Numbered from the stretch's first letter, positions 27,840 through 36,412 are shown. The stretch is 64,000 nucleotides of DNA from Flavobacteriaceae bacterium UBA1903 (GCA_002337605.1 DDGL01000016.1:453492-517491), one strand, 5' to 3'. Program-made: numbers and translations. The notes: a model not told the origin generated them from the letters alone.

Positions 27840-28571
27840 TTGAATATAATCAAACTTAATGCCATTGACTCCACAAACTCCTACCTTAAACAAATGGTAG
27901 TGAATAGCCTCGTTGAAGATGAACTTGTGGTCACGGCGGCCCAGCAAAAAAAGGGTAGGGGGCAACACGGTGCCCGTTGGCAGAGCCAGGCGGGTAAGGG
28001 CCTTGCATGTAGCTTGTTTAAAAGGTTTGATAGGTTTCTAATTAAAGATCAGTTTTTGCTGAATATGCAGGTTTCACTAAGTGTTTTAGAGGCTCTCCAA
28101 GACCTTGGGATCCCAAAGGTTGCTGTAAAATGGCCTAACGACATTATGTCACACGGGCAAAAGTTGGCAGGTATTTTAATTGAAAATCAAATAAAAGGGA
28201 ATTACATAGATTCAAGTATCATAGGTATTGGTCTAAATGTAAATGAAACTTCTTTTGATGAATTACCACAAGCAACATCCCTCAAATTGGTTTCAGGAAA
28301 TACCTTTTCTGTTGAAGAGGTGCTTCAAAAAGTAGCTAAAAGTGTTTTTTCAACATTGAAAGCACTTCATGCCTCCAATTTTGAATTAATCCGAAAGAAG
28401 TATCACGAAAATTTATTCCGAAAAGATAAAATCTCAGTTTTTGAAACTCCCGCAGGCACACAAAAAAACGGAATTATACAGGGAGTCACTTTACAAGGAA
28501 AACTGCTAATTGCCCACGAAGACGAGGCAGTTATTGAATATGATTTAAAAGAAATAAAGTTATTACTCTAA
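27840..28571 (+). CDS. birA: Biotin--[acetyl-CoA-carboxylase] ligase
   Basis: BirA makes biotinyl-AMP and attaches biotin to the carboxylase carrier protein. Starting with TTG at 27840, the protein is 243 residues beginning (M)NIIKLNAIDSTNSYLKQMV, which is exactly how the short, regulator-less form begins; an ATG at 27771 would add 23 unrelated residues across the promoter region. The biotin and ATP-binding signatures are GRGQHGARWQSQAGKGLACS, and the lysine-containing KWPNDIM and KLAGILIENQ. There is no N-terminal helix-turn-helix, so it is an enzyme and not a repressor. A C-terminal SH3-like domain follows. Confidence 0.93.
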   Translation: MNIIKLNAIDSTNSYLKQMVVNSLVEDELVVTAAQQKKGRGQHGARWQSQAGKGLACSLFKRFDRFLIKDQFLLNMQVSLSVLEALQDLGIPKVAVKWPNDIMSHGQKLAGILIENQIKGNYIDSSIIGIGLNVNETSFDELPQATSLKLVSGNTFSVEEVLQKVAKSVFSTLKALHASNFELIRKKYHENLFRKDKISVFETPAGTQKNGIIQGVTLQGKLLIAHEDEAVIEYDLKEIKLLL

Positions 28572-28575
28572 AGGT

Positions 28576-28968
28576 TTAAATTGTTTCCAGGTTTGTTGCC
28601 AACGTTTCTAAAAACTTTGTAATGGGGCCTTTTATCATCATTTTCATCATGGGGTTGAAGTCTCCTTCAAACAAAAGCACAGCAGTCGAAGTGTTGTTAG
28701 TAACTTCAGTAATGTTTCCAGTGAGTGTAAAAGGCAGCTTATCGCTCATAGCGCCTAAAATAACCTGGTTGGGAGCATTCACTTCCTTTACTTCCAGCGC
28801 AATTTCTGGCATCCCTTTTAATGCAAAGACAAATGCATTTTCATTAATCACCTCAAATTTGCTGATGTTTTCTGGCATAAGTTGTTCAAAATTCTTCACG
28901 TCGCTTAAATAAGCGCATAAGTCAGTTGCAGCTTTTTGAACGGTTACTTTTTTACTTTCAATTTTCAT
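28576..28968 (-). CDS. SRPBCC-fold protein
   Basis: A 130-residue START/SRPBCC-like protein. It starts with KIESKKVTVQKAATDLCAYL, has the central LMPENISKFEVI and ISKF segments typical of polyketide cyclase-like domains, and ends with the long C-terminal helix MMKMMIKGPITKFLETLATN. The fold makes a ligand-binding cavity for hydrophobic molecules. Function is unknown; in flavobacteria it regularly follows pyrE, here 20 bp downstream in the same direction. Its stop is 4 bp from that of birA, on the opposite strand. Confidence 0.86.
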   Translation of the reverse strand: MKIESKKVTVQKAATDLCAYLSDVKNFEQLMPENISKFEVINENAFVFALKGMPEIALEVKEVNAPNQVILGAMSDKLPFTLTGNITEVTNNTSTAVLLFEGDFNPMMKMMIKGPITKFLETLATNLETI

Positions 28969-28988
28969 TTAGATTGTTTTGGGGGGTG

Positions 28989-29642
28989 TTATGATTTTAC
29001 AGTTGGGTTCCAGTTAGCGGGATCTTTACGCCATTGCGAAAGTACAGTAGCTTCGTTTGCATTAATGTAATTGGATCTTTCGGCTTGTATCAATAAATTT
29101 TCGTAATTGCTTAAGGTGTTTAAGGTTACTTTAGCATCTTTAAAATTTTTGGTAGCCACATCAAACCCGTACGTGAAAATTGCCAGCATGCCTTTTACGT
29201 TCACACCTGCTTCTTCTAAAGCATCTACAGCAAGAAGACTGCTTTTTCCAGTACTAATTAGGTCTTCAACAACTACAACATTCGCGCCTTTTTGAATAAA
29301 ACCTTCAATTTTATTTTGACGCCCGTGTTTTTTTGCATCTGGACGAACATAACAAAACGGTACATTTAGAAAATCTGCAACCAATATCCCAATACCAATT
29401 GCACCTGTGGCAACCCCTGCAATAGCATCCGGTTTGCCGTATAGCTCTTCAATTTGCCTGGCGATTTGCTCTCGCAGGTATGTCCTGATCATAGGATACG
29501 ACAGTGTAATGCGATTGTCACAGTAAATTGGAGATTGCCAGCCCGACGCCCAAGTAAAAGGGTTTTGTGGTTGTAATTTTATTGCATTAATTTGCAACAA
29601 TAATTCAGCTGTTTTGTGAGCTGTTTCTTTATGTAAAATCAT
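28989..29642 (-). CDS. pyrE: Orotate phosphoribosyltransferase
   Basis: PyrE joins orotate and PRPP to give orotidine monophosphate in pyrimidine synthesis. I use the ATG at 29642 (MILHKETAHKTAELLLQINA), giving 217 residues; the ATG at 29675 would overlap the divergent NUDIX gene. Motifs are FTWASGWQSPIYCDNR, the catalytic loop RPDAKKHGRQNKIEG, and the PRPP motif VVVVEDLISTGKSSL. A -7-like sequence TACATTTG ends four bases before this ATG on the same strand, so the message may have little or no leader. The SRPBCC gene follows. Confidence 0.94.
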   Translation of the reverse strand: MILHKETAHKTAELLLQINAIKLQPQNPFTWASGWQSPIYCDNRITLSYPMIRTYLREQIARQIEELYGKPDAIAGVATGAIGIGILVADFLNVPFCYVRPDAKKHGRQNKIEGFIQKGANVVVVEDLISTGKSSLLAVDALEEAGVNVKGMLAIFTYGFDVATKNFKDAKVTLNTLSNYENLLIQAERSNYINANEATVLSQWRKDPANWNPTVKS

Positions 29643-29649
29643 ACTGCAA

Positions 29650-30273
29650 ATGTATAAAGTTTTTGTAAAAGACATTCCAATAATTCTCTCTACTGAAAAA
29701 AAAATTGGAAGTAACTACAAGTCTATCCCTATTAAATTAGCTCGCTTCAAGAAAATTATTAAAAAAATTAATAATGGTGAGCTGTTGTATGTGAATTTAT
29801 ACCACAAGAATCCTGAAAAATTAGAGCAGTTTCTTTTTAAGAAGTTAAAGGTTGTGGAGGCCGGTGGCGGGATGGTTTTTAACGGAAAAAAGGAAATATT
29901 ATTCATTAGAAGAAACTCCAAATGGGACCTGCCTAAAGGGAAGGTTGAAAAAGGAGAAAGCTATGAAGAAGCAGCCATTCGTGAAACCATGGAGGAAACG
30001 GGTGTAAAAGATCTACAGGTGAAGCGTTTTATAACAAAAACCTACCATGTGTTTAAGCGTAATGATAAATTTAGGCTGAAAGTAACCTATTGGTACGAAA
30101 TGTATACAGACTACAATGGTGAGCTTATTCCTGAAGCTAACGAGGGCATTAAAAAAGTAAAATGGAAAAATTTTGAAAAAGCCCAAAAGGCATTGCAGGA
30201 TTCTTACGAAAATATAAAGCTTTTGTTTCCGAAAGAATACCTAACCACCCACCCTAACGATAGGGTATCGTAA
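29650..30273 (+). CDS. NUDIX hydrolase
   Basis: A 207-residue protein with an N-terminal extension of about 75 residues and a NUDIX domain. The NUDIX box is complete: GKVEKGESYEEAAIRETMEE followed by TGV, matching G-x5-E-x7-R-E-U-x-E-E-x-G-U. NUDIX enzymes cleave nucleoside diphosphates linked to another moiety; the substrate is not evident from sequence. It starts 7 bp from the pyrE start on the opposite strand, so the promoters must interlock, and its 3' end overlaps the convergent M14 gene by 33 bp. Confidence 0.92.
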   Translation: MYKVFVKDIPIILSTEKKIGSNYKSIPIKLARFKKIIKKINNGELLYVNLYHKNPEKLEQFLFKKLKVVEAGGGMVFNGKKEILFIRRNSKWDLPKGKVEKGESYEEAAIRETMEETGVKDLQVKRFITKTYHVFKRNDKFRLKVTYWYEMYTDYNGELIPEANEGIKKVKWKNFEKAQKALQDSYENIKLLFPKEYLTTHPNDRVS

Positions 30274-31995
30274 GTGCGTCGTTTCGTAATTGGGAGATTT
30301 TTTGTGAATCCAGTCTAACTGTGCAAACCAGTTATTTGCAAAGGCTGGGTCTTCGGCTTTTTTTGCTTCAAATTCTTTTTTAATTTCTGGATTGTCGTTC
30401 AGAAATTCAAATGCTTTATCTTCCCAGACATAAGGTGAAAAACCTTCTTTTTGCTGTAAAATAGTGTCAAAAAAGTTCCAGTTAAAAAAGGAGTCGACTG
30501 CCGATGGTTCCAGTGTTTCCAGTAAATAGCGAACGCCGTACTGATTGGTTTCAACAATGTAATCTCCTTTTTTTATGGTAACATTTTCTGTGGTTGCTTC
30601 CACTTGAGTGTTGTAGTGTAAGTAATGTCCTTCGTAAGGAGTCTGACGGGTTTGATAGTCTTTAATATGGTATACTTCTGCAGAGAGAGTTGTGTCTTTA
30701 GGTGCTCTTTCGTACTTGATCTTGTTCTGTTTCAGTAAATCAATCACATGCCATTGCCCTTGTGGGATGATATACTTTTCGGGAATCGTAACGCTGGCTG
30801 TGGGTTTAAAAGTATTGTAATAGGTGGTTTCTCTTGTGAACGGTTTGTCGCGGTCAAATTTCAACCTGTTTTGACCGGTTACTACGCTAGGGATACGGCT
30901 GGCCTCATACCCTTTAAACTGTAAGGTTGTAGTTTTACTGCTGTCCACCTGCCATTGAATAGGATAGGTGTTTCCGGTTTTATAAAGATCTCTGTCAGCT
31001 TTTTTCAGGGTTTTTACAACTTCGGTATCTTCATCTGCAATCTTTAGAAACTGTTTCATTAATTCGTAGGTTCCTTCAACCCGTTGTTTGTAAGGTTTTA
31101 GCATATGGGTTTCTACCATCATCCCTACAGTTCCGTACAAGGTGGTATAGCCTGTGGAATATCTGGGGGAGTCCATAAACTGGGTGAAACCAGCTTCCGG
31201 GGATTGGTTAAACACGTTTACATAAGGAGTAATGTCCCACTTGTTCTTTTGAAGGCTGTCTTCCAGCCTCGGCATAAAAGAGGTATGTACGTATTCGCCC
31301 AGTTCTCCGCCTAGTTTATTATGCTGCGTAAATAAATGGGTAAGAGTATACTGGTAGTCTGCTCCATTACTCACGTGATTGTCTATAAAATAATCTGGTT
31401 TTACAATGCTGAAGATATTAGCAAATGCCTTTGCATTTTTTGTATCTGCTTTTATAAAGTCTCTGTTTAAGTCGTAATTTCTGGCATTGCCTCTAAAGCC
31501 ATACTCTTTTGGACCGTTTTGATTGGTTCGGGAGTGGGAGTTCCGGTTTAAGGCACCCCCAACATTATAGATGGGAATAACTGCAATAATTAAATTCTTA
31601 GGTGCTTCAATTTTTCCATCTGCCAAATCGCGAAGTAGAAGCATACTGGCATCTATACCATCACTTTCTCCGGGGTGAATACCATTATTAATAAGAAGAA
31701 TGCTCCTAGTGTCGTTTGTTGAAAATTCCGATTCAAACGAACGATTAGGATTATATGTCACTAAATGTAACGGCTCTCCACTATCTGTTTTTTGCATGTC
31801 GTATACAGCGACAGCATTGTGGGTTTCCGACAAATTTTTGTAAAAAGAGATGACCTCTTGATAAGTAGCTGTCTCCAGACCCGATGAAGTTTCAAAGCGA
31901 GTTTCAAAAGTAAAGTTGGTTGTTGCCTTTTTTTTTGAACAGCTTGAAAAAAGGATAATTGTGATAAAAAGAGGTAAAGAGTACGATTTTAACAT
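30241..31995 (-). CDS. M14-family zinc carboxypeptidase lipoprotein
   Basis: Starting at the ATG at 31995 gives 584 residues with a lipoprotein signal (MLKSYSLPLFITIILFSSCS, acylated Cys19); upstream in-frame ATG codons lack a signal. The M14 zinc site is visible as LLINNGIHPGESDGIDASML (His and Glu ligands), the third ligand in IDNHVSNGADYQ, and the catalytic glutamate in GTVGMMVETHMLKPYK. The long C-terminal half is typical of the Bacteroidota subgroup, which contains several zinc-peptidase lipoproteins of unknown substrate. It should work in the envelope on peptides. The 3' end overlaps the convergent NUDIX gene. Confidence 0.9.
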   Translation of the reverse strand: MLKSYSLPLFITIILFSSCSKKKATTNFTFETRFETSSGLETATYQEVISFYKNLSETHNAVAVYDMQKTDSGEPLHLVTYNPNRSFESEFSTNDTRSILLINNGIHPGESDGIDASMLLLRDLADGKIEAPKNLIIAVIPIYNVGGALNRNSHSRTNQNGPKEYGFRGNARNYDLNRDFIKADTKNAKAFANIFSIVKPDYFIDNHVSNGADYQYTLTHLFTQHNKLGGELGEYVHTSFMPRLEDSLQKNKWDITPYVNVFNQSPEAGFTQFMDSPRYSTGYTTLYGTVGMMVETHMLKPYKQRVEGTYELMKQFLKIADEDTEVVKTLKKADRDLYKTGNTYPIQWQVDSSKTTTLQFKGYEASRIPSVVTGQNRLKFDRDKPFTRETTYYNTFKPTASVTIPEKYIIPQGQWHVIDLLKQNKIKYERAPKDTTLSAEVYHIKDYQTRQTPYEGHYLHYNTQVEATTENVTIKKGDYIVETNQYGVRYLLETLEPSAVDSFFNWNFFDTILQQKEGFSPYVWEDKAFEFLNDNPEIKKEFEAKKAEDPAFANNWFAQLDWIHKKSPNYETTHLRYPIVRVGG

Positions 31996-32057
31996 TTTTT
32001 TTGCATAAAAGTTGTACATAAAATTAATAAAATGTGCGGTAAATTGAAATGGTTGTT

Positions 32058-32065
32058 TATATTTG
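32058..32065 (+). promoter_or_regulatory. Candidate -7 box (TATATTTG) for the T9SS cargo gene
   Basis: TATATTTG fits TAnnTTTG and lies 34 bp before the ATG at 32100. TTG trinucleotides upstream do not fit the usual spacing. The sequence is also inside the M14 leader on the other strand. Confidence 0.4.
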
Positions 32066-32099
32066 TTGTTCAATATTAAACTTTAAATACATAATTATT

Positions 32100-33056
32100 A
32101 TGAAAAAAATTACTTTTTTAGCGGCGGCTCTTGTAGGTTTTGCAGGTTTCGCACAAAGTTTTGACGCTGTATCAAACGCTGTTTCTTCAACTCCTGCTAC
32201 AGGTGAGGCAGTACTTTGGGACCAGCCTAGAGAAGAAACTGGTGGAATCGTTTCTTGTATTAACAACGTACCATCTGGTGTATTTTCTGCTGACGATTTC
32301 GTTTTAGCTGAATCTAGCAGAATCGATATGATTCGAGTAAGCGGATTTAACAACAATGCAAACTTAGAAACAGACATTACAGGATATAGCCTTTACATCT
32401 ACGAAGATGCATTTGGTTTGCCATCTGGTGATCCAAGTTCTGCTGGAGACGGAGTATTCGAAGCTATCGAATTAGATCCAGCTGATCCTGCATTAACGGC
32501 TGATTATACAGTTGGAGATGTTTCTTTCACAGTAGACATTGGAATGGTAAATGGTGGTGATTTAGTATTACCAGCTGGTAACTACTGGGTAGTTGCTGCA
32601 CCAAGTATCGATATTCCAGACTTCGACGGAGGTAACCGTTGGAACTGGAGCCAGGGAACAGAGCAAGCTGGAGGAGAAGCTAGTGCTGTTTTAATTGATG
32701 TTGATGACAACTTTGGTGGTGGTTTCACTACTTGGACAGACTTTGCTACTTTAGGTATCGCTTGGGATGGTCTTGTGTTTACTGTTGAAGGTGAGCCACA
32801 AGAAATCATCGGAGTAAACGATAACCTTGCTTCTGTAGTTTCTATTTTCCCTAACCCAACTCAAGACAGATTAAATGTTTCTGTTCCTTCTGATGTAAAG
32901 ATCAACAATGCTGTTCTTTATGATGTATTAGGAAAAGACACTGGTCTTAAATTGTCTAACGGGACTATCAATACTTCTAGCCTTGCAAGAGGAGTTTACA
33001 TGTTAAACATCCAGACTGACAGAGGTACTTTAACTGAGAAGATTGTTAAGCAATAA
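32100..33056 (+). CDS. Secreted protein with T9SS type A sorting domain
   Basis: A 318-residue secreted protein. I start at the ATG at 32100, which gives the signal peptide MKKITFLAAALVGFAGFAQS; an earlier in-frame start would precede it by 17 odd residues. The middle is a beta-rich, acidic region (many Asp, Gly, Ser, Thr) of unknown function. The last 75 residues form a type A C-terminal domain (SIFPNPTQDRLNVSV, then VYMLNIQTDRGTLTEKIVKQ) recognised by the type IX secretion system, so the protein is exported and anchored at the surface. Codon use is more uniform here than in neighbours, as often seen in highly expressed genes. The function is unknown. Confidence 0.9.
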   Translation: MKKITFLAAALVGFAGFAQSFDAVSNAVSSTPATGEAVLWDQPREETGGIVSCINNVPSGVFSADDFVLAESSRIDMIRVSGFNNNANLETDITGYSLYIYEDAFGLPSGDPSSAGDGVFEAIELDPADPALTADYTVGDVSFTVDIGMVNGGDLVLPAGNYWVVAAPSIDIPDFDGGNRWNWSQGTEQAGGEASAVLIDVDDNFGGGFTTWTDFATLGIAWDGLVFTVEGEPQEIIGVNDNLASVVSIFPNPTQDRLNVSVPSDVKINNAVLYDVLGKDTGLKLSNGTINTSSLARGVYMLNIQTDRGTLTEKIVKQ

Positions 33057-33090
33057 GCTATTTATTAAAATAGAGTATCTTATCATAAGA

Positions 33091-33119
33091 AAAAGCTCCA
33101 CACTAGTGGGGCTTTTTTT
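33091..33119 (+). terminator. Intrinsic terminator after the T9SS cargo gene
   Basis: AAAAGCTCCAC (33091-33101) pairs with GTGGGGCTTTT (33106-33116) around an ACTA loop, followed by more T. It lies 35 bp after the stop codon. Confidence 0.8.
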
Positions 33120-33443
33120 ATGCCTTTATTTTTCACACATATACTGGTAAAGAACGTTAGCGTTAAAGCAATGCATACGATGTTGTATTGACGTTCTGTT
33201 TCTTAGAAGAGTAAGAGGCTGTTAAGTGCCTCTTGCCACTATTACAGTTATTACTACCAGAAGAGCTCCCGTAGCTACAATTACTACTGAACTTGTAACG
33301 TTAGAGCAACTATAGGATCCTCTCTTTATAGTTTCTAAATGAGCCTTACCAATAGCCAGTTGGTTTGTGCTGAAGTTTTCCACGAAGTATATTTACTAAT
33401 ATATTGTGTAGCACATTTACCCAGGGCTGGGGTATAGAAACAA
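33120..33443. other. Intergenic stretch with one possible small gene
   Basis: Between the T9SS gene terminator and the rho terminator there is about 325 bp. It contains one plausible reverse-strand small membrane protein gene (33222-33383) with a hairpin around its stop codon (AAGAGGC at 33213-33219, GCCTCTT at 33228-33234), and a weak inverted repeat (AGAACGT/ACGTTCT). Apart from these I see no coding or RNA signal. Confidence 0.5.
33222..33383 (-). CDS. Possible 53-residue small membrane protein (GTG start)
   Basis: A hand-translated frame beginning with GTG at 33383, immediately preceded in frame by TAA ATA TAC TTC. The product begins (M)ENFSTNQLAIGKAHLETIKR and ends with a membrane segment SSVVIVATGALLVVITVIVA and an ARGT tail. 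A hydrophilic, basic N-terminal half followed by one transmembrane helix is a coherent design rarely produced by chance. No family is recognised. A hairpin surrounds the stop codon. A leader of this length with two cysteine-flanking Ser/Gly residues near its middle (GSYSCSN) also recalls small secreted-peptide precursors, but that is only a thought. No ribosome-binding site is visible, as is usual in this phylum. Confidence 0.42.
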   Translation of the reverse strand: MENFSTNQLAIGKAHLETIKRGSYSCSNVTSSVVIVATGALLVVITVIVARGT

Positions 33444-33475
33444 AAAATCCTACTAAGAATAATTAGTAGGATTTT
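33444..33475 (-). terminator. Intrinsic terminator after rho
   Basis: A perfect 13-bp stem, AAAATCCTACTAA (33444-33456) and TTAGTAGGATTTT (33463-33475), with a GAATAA loop; T residues follow on the reverse strand. It lies 24 bp past the rho stop. Confidence 0.85.
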
Positions 33476-33498
33476 AAAAGTTATTAGATGAAGGTTGC

Positions 33499-35175
33499 TT
33501 ACCCGTTCATTGAAATAAGGAACTCTTCGTTGTTTTTAGTTTGTCTAAAGCGATCATTAATAAATTCCATAGCTTCTACCGGGTTCATATCTGCCAGGTA
33601 TTTTCGCATTACCCACATACGTTGTATGGTGTTTTCATCAAGTAATATATCGTCACGACGTGTGCTTGAAGACGTAAGGTCTATAGCAGGGAAGATACGA
33701 CGGTTAGATATTTTTCTGTCTAACTGTAGTTCCATGTTACCTGTACCCTTAAATTCTTCAAAGATTACTTCGTCCATTTTACTACCTGTTTCAGTAAGTG
33801 CTGTGGCGATAATACTTAAAGAACCACCATTTTCAATATTACGTGCCGCACCAAAGAAACGTTTCGGTTTGTGCAGTGCATTTGCATCTACACCCCCACT
33901 TAAAATCTTACCACTGGCTGGCTGTACTGTGTTATAAGCTCTAGCCAAACGGGTAATAGAATCCAGTAGTATGACAACATCGTGGCCACATTCAACCAAT
34001 CTTTTAGCCTTATCAATAACTAGGTTGGCAACGCGAACGTGTTCTGTAGCTTCTTTGTCAAAAGTTGAAGCAACTACCTCGCCGTTTACATTACGTTGCA
34101 TATCGGTAACTTCCTCCGGGCGCTCGTCAATCAATAAAATTATCTGGTATACCTCAGGATGGTTTGCGGCAATAGCGTTTGCAATATCCTTAAGTAACAT
34201 TGTTTTACCTGTTTTAGGTTGTGAGACAATCATACCACGTTGTCCTTTTCCTATAGGGGCAAAAAGGTCGATAATTCTCGTAGAAATGGTACTTTGCTTA
34301 TCGGCCAGATTAAATTTTTCCTGTGGAAACAGCGGTGTTAAGTGCTCAAAAGAAACTCGATCTCTTACTACATTCGGGTTTAGGCCGTTAATTTTATTTA
34401 CCTTAATAAGTGGGAAATACTTCTCACCTTCTTTCGGTGGACGTACCTCTCCAAGTACGGTATCTCCAGATTTTAATCCGAATAAACGTATTTGCGATTG
34501 CGATACATAAATATCGTCTGGAGAAGAAAGGTAATTGTAGTCACTGGAGCGCAAAAAGCCATAACCGTCTTGCATGATATCCAGAACACCTTCACTTTCT
34601 ATAATTCCATCAAACTCATAGTCTGGTTCTTTATAGCGGTTTCGGGTATCTTTATTACCGTTATTTTTATGCTGTCCTTTGTTAGAACGATTTGTATTTC
34701 GGTTATCGTTCTTAGTATTTTTGTTTGTGTCTTTCTGATTTCTTTGGCGATTATCACTTTTATTGGACTTGTCGCTTTTATCGTTATTAGACTGTTGTTT
34801 TTGATCAGAATTAGACTTTGCAGCCTCTTTTTTAGAGTCGTTGCGTGTGTTTTTTTTCTGAGAGTCCGATCTTTTGTTGTCTGAACTCTGGTTGCGATTG
34901 TCGCTTTTAGGAGCCCGTTTTTGTGGAGCCTTTTTATCTGTAGACTCTGTTTTGGTATCCGAAGACTCTGTATTCTTTGTAGAAGTGGCTGCAGGAGCTG
35001 CTTTTTCTTCAGTCACAACAGATTTTACGGCCTTAGGATTGGCAGCTTGGTAATCTAGTATCTGGTATACTAGGTCTAATTTTTTGAGGCTTCTGTATTT
35101 GGGTACTTTTAAAGTTTTAGCCAATTCCTGAAGCTCAGGTAGCTTTTTTGCTTTTAATTCTGAAATTTCTAACAT
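33499..35175 (-). CDS. rho: Transcription termination factor Rho with long N-terminal low-complexity insert
   Basis: A 558-residue Rho helicase, about 140 residues longer than the E. coli protein. Residues 1-45 form the Rho N-terminal helical domain ([16 protein letters not shown]). A disordered insert from about 55 to 185 is dominated by Asn, Lys, Ser, Asp and Arg. The RNA-binding cold-shock-like domain follows ([15 protein letters not shown], 196-210), then the ATPase with SQPKTGKT (318-325), [15 protein letters not shown] and the R-finger region. Rho ends untranslated RNA and is normally essential in this phylum. Inserts like this are known in Bacteroidota. It stands alone, bounded by a strong hairpin. 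Confidence 0.96.
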   Translation of the reverse strand: MLEISELKAKKLPELQELAKTLKVPKYRSLKKLDLVYQILDYQAANPKAVKSVVTEEKAAPAATSTKNTESSDTKTESTDKKAPQKRAPKSDNRNQSSDNKRSDSQKKNTRNDSKKEAAKSNSDQKQQSNNDKSDKSNKSDNRQRNQKDTNKNTKNDNRNTNRSNKGQHKNNGNKDTRNRYKEPDYEFDGIIESEGVLDIMQDGYGFLRSSDYNYLSSPDDIYVSQSQIRLFGLKSGDTVLGEVRPPKEGEKYFPLIKVNKINGLNPNVVRDRVSFEHLTPLFPQEKFNLADKQSTISTRIIDLFAPIGKGQRGMIVSQPKTGKTMLLKDIANAIAANHPEVYQIILLIDERPEEVTDMQRNVNGEVVASTFDKEATEHVRVANLVIDKAKRLVECGHDVVILLDSITRLARAYNTVQPASGKILSGGVDANALHKPKRFFGAARNIENGGSLSIIATALTETGSKMDEVIFEEFKGTGNMELQLDRKISNRRIFPAIDLTSSSTRRDDILLDENTIQRMWVMRKYLADMNPVEAMEFINDRFRQTKNNEEFLISMNG

Positions 35176-35350
35176 GTAAGTATAGGAATAATGTTTAGTT
35201 GATTGTAAAAAATCGTTATCGTTAAGAAGATACTTTTATTGAAAAATATATCGAAGACTAAGTAACCTTTATTGAGGTGGTTACGAATTGATGTTACAAT
35301 AATACGATAATATTTTAAATTGAACGGTTAAATCTTTCAAAAAGAAACCT

Positions 35351-35358
35351 TATTTTTG
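35351..35358 (+). promoter_or_regulatory. Candidate -7 box (TATTTTTG) for the DUF4293 gene
   Basis: TATTTTTG matches the TAnnTTTG consensus and lies 22 bp before the ATG at 35381. A -33 match at correct spacing is not evident. Confidence 0.4.
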
Positions 35359-35380
35359 CTTCCGCTAAAGCAAGTACGCA

Positions 35381-35791
35381 ATGTTACAACGCATACAAAC
35401 TGTATATATAATTATTTCTGCCCTGGTAATGGGTTGCTTGTATATCTGGTTTCCTTCTATTGTAGATGAAGCTGGTAACACTGTAATTGCAAGAAATGAA
35501 GTTTTAGTTTTCGGACTTGTTTTTGTTTCCATAGCTTTGGCAATTATATCAATTTTGAGTTTTAAGAAACGGCAATTCCAGTTTGTGATGAACCGTTTAA
35601 ACATCATATCAAACTTTGTATTACTGGGAGTTTTCGTTTACAGGTCTCTAAAAGTATCTGGAGAAACATTGGTTTCTGAGAAAGGTATTGGGGTGTTACT
35701 TCCTATCATTTCTATCGTTTTTTTAGTGTTGGCCAATAAGGCCATCAAAAAGGATGAGGATCTCGTAAAATCTGTAGATCGTTTACGATAA
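35381..35791 (+). CDS. DUF4293 four-helix membrane protein
   Basis: A 136-residue protein with four hydrophobic segments (about residues 5-25, 43-62, 70-90 and 107-125) and short polar loops. It starts MLQRIQTVYIIISALVMGCL, the usual opening of the DUF4293 family of Bacteroidota membrane proteins, whose function is unknown. The C-terminus is basic and cytoplasmic (ANKAIKKDEDLVKSVDRLR). It faces rho across about 205 bp and ends at a terminator. No partner gene is adjacent. Confidence 0.87.
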   Translation: MLQRIQTVYIIISALVMGCLYIWFPSIVDEAGNTVIARNEVLVFGLVFVSIALAIISILSFKKRQFQFVMNRLNIISNFVLLGVFVYRSLKVSGETLVSEKGIGVLLPIISIVFLVLANKAIKKDEDLVKSVDRLR

Positions 35792-35818
35792 ACTATAGCT
35801 TAGTATTATTAGTGCAAG

Positions 35819-35852
35819 ACCCTTGAAGAATGCCATCTTCAAGGGTTTTTTT
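35819..35852 (+). terminator. Intrinsic terminator after the DUF4293 gene
   Basis: ACCCTTGAAGA (35819-35829) pairs with TCTTCAAGGGT (35836-35846), loop ATGCCA, followed by a T-run. It lies between convergent genes, but the T-run is on the forward strand. Confidence 0.85.
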
Positions 35853-36342
35853 ATCTGGGAATTTCAATTACTTCCAGGTTTTTTATCTCTCGTCCCTGAA
35901 TCTCAAACCGTAACATAGTCCTTACTTTATGAAACCCGTGTGTGCCTATTGCACCTGGATTCATATGGATTAGGTTCAGTTTTTTATCGGGCATTACTTT
36001 TAAGATATGCGAATGTCCCGTGATGAATATTCGTGGTGGGTTCAATTTTATTTCTTCTCGTATTCGTGGATTATAGCGTCCAGGATATCCGCCAATATGT
36101 GTAATCCATACCGAAACATCCTCACACATAAACCTATGGTCCAGAGGGAACTCTGCCCGTGCTTCGGTACTATCTATATTCCCATAGACCGCACGAAGGG
36201 GTTTTAGTTTTTTAAGTGTATCGGTTACCTTTAAATCTCCAATATCGCCCGCATGCCATACTTCATCGGCTTGCTTTGCATATTTTAAAATTGTTTCATC
36301 CAGATAACTGTGAGTGTCGCTAAGAAGAAGGATTTTGGTCAA
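35851..36342 (-). CDS. YfcE/MJ0936-type metallophosphoesterase
   Basis: A 163-residue calcineurin-like phosphoesterase. The metal ligands are in LLSDTHSYLDE (residues 6-16), HAGDIGDL, AVYGNIDS and GHSHILKV, followed by LIHMNPGAIGTH; this is the complete two-metal site of YfcE-like phosphodiesterases. The physiological substrate is uncertain. The most likely start is TTG at 36342, giving (M)TKILLLSDTH, the standard N-terminus. It is a single gene, convergent with the DUF4293 gene. Confidence 0.9.
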   Translation of the reverse strand: MTKILLLSDTHSYLDETILKYAKQADEVWHAGDIGDLKVTDTLKKLKPLRAVYGNIDSTEARAEFPLDHRFMCEDVSVWITHIGGYPGRYNPRIREEIKLNPPRIFITGHSHILKVMPDKKLNLIHMNPGAIGTHGFHKVRTMLRFEIQGREIKNLEVIEIPR

Positions 36343-36384
36343 TTGGGTTTGTTTTTAGCAAAGATAAAGTTTATGAGGTTAAAA

Positions 36385-36412
36385 GTTGAGGAGTTGAGGA
36401 GTTGAGGAGTTG
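36385..36412. repeat. Tandem 8-bp repeat (GTTGAGGA) in intergenic DNA
   Basis: Three and a half perfect copies of GTTGAGGA occupy 36385-36412, just upstream of the phosphodiesterase start on the reverse strand, within about 290 bp of intergenic DNA that otherwise shows no gene. Length changes by slippage are plausible. Confidence 0.85.

Noticed and set aside
33971..34510. 179-residue forward frame
   Set aside because: Antisense to rho; composition follows the complement of rho codons.
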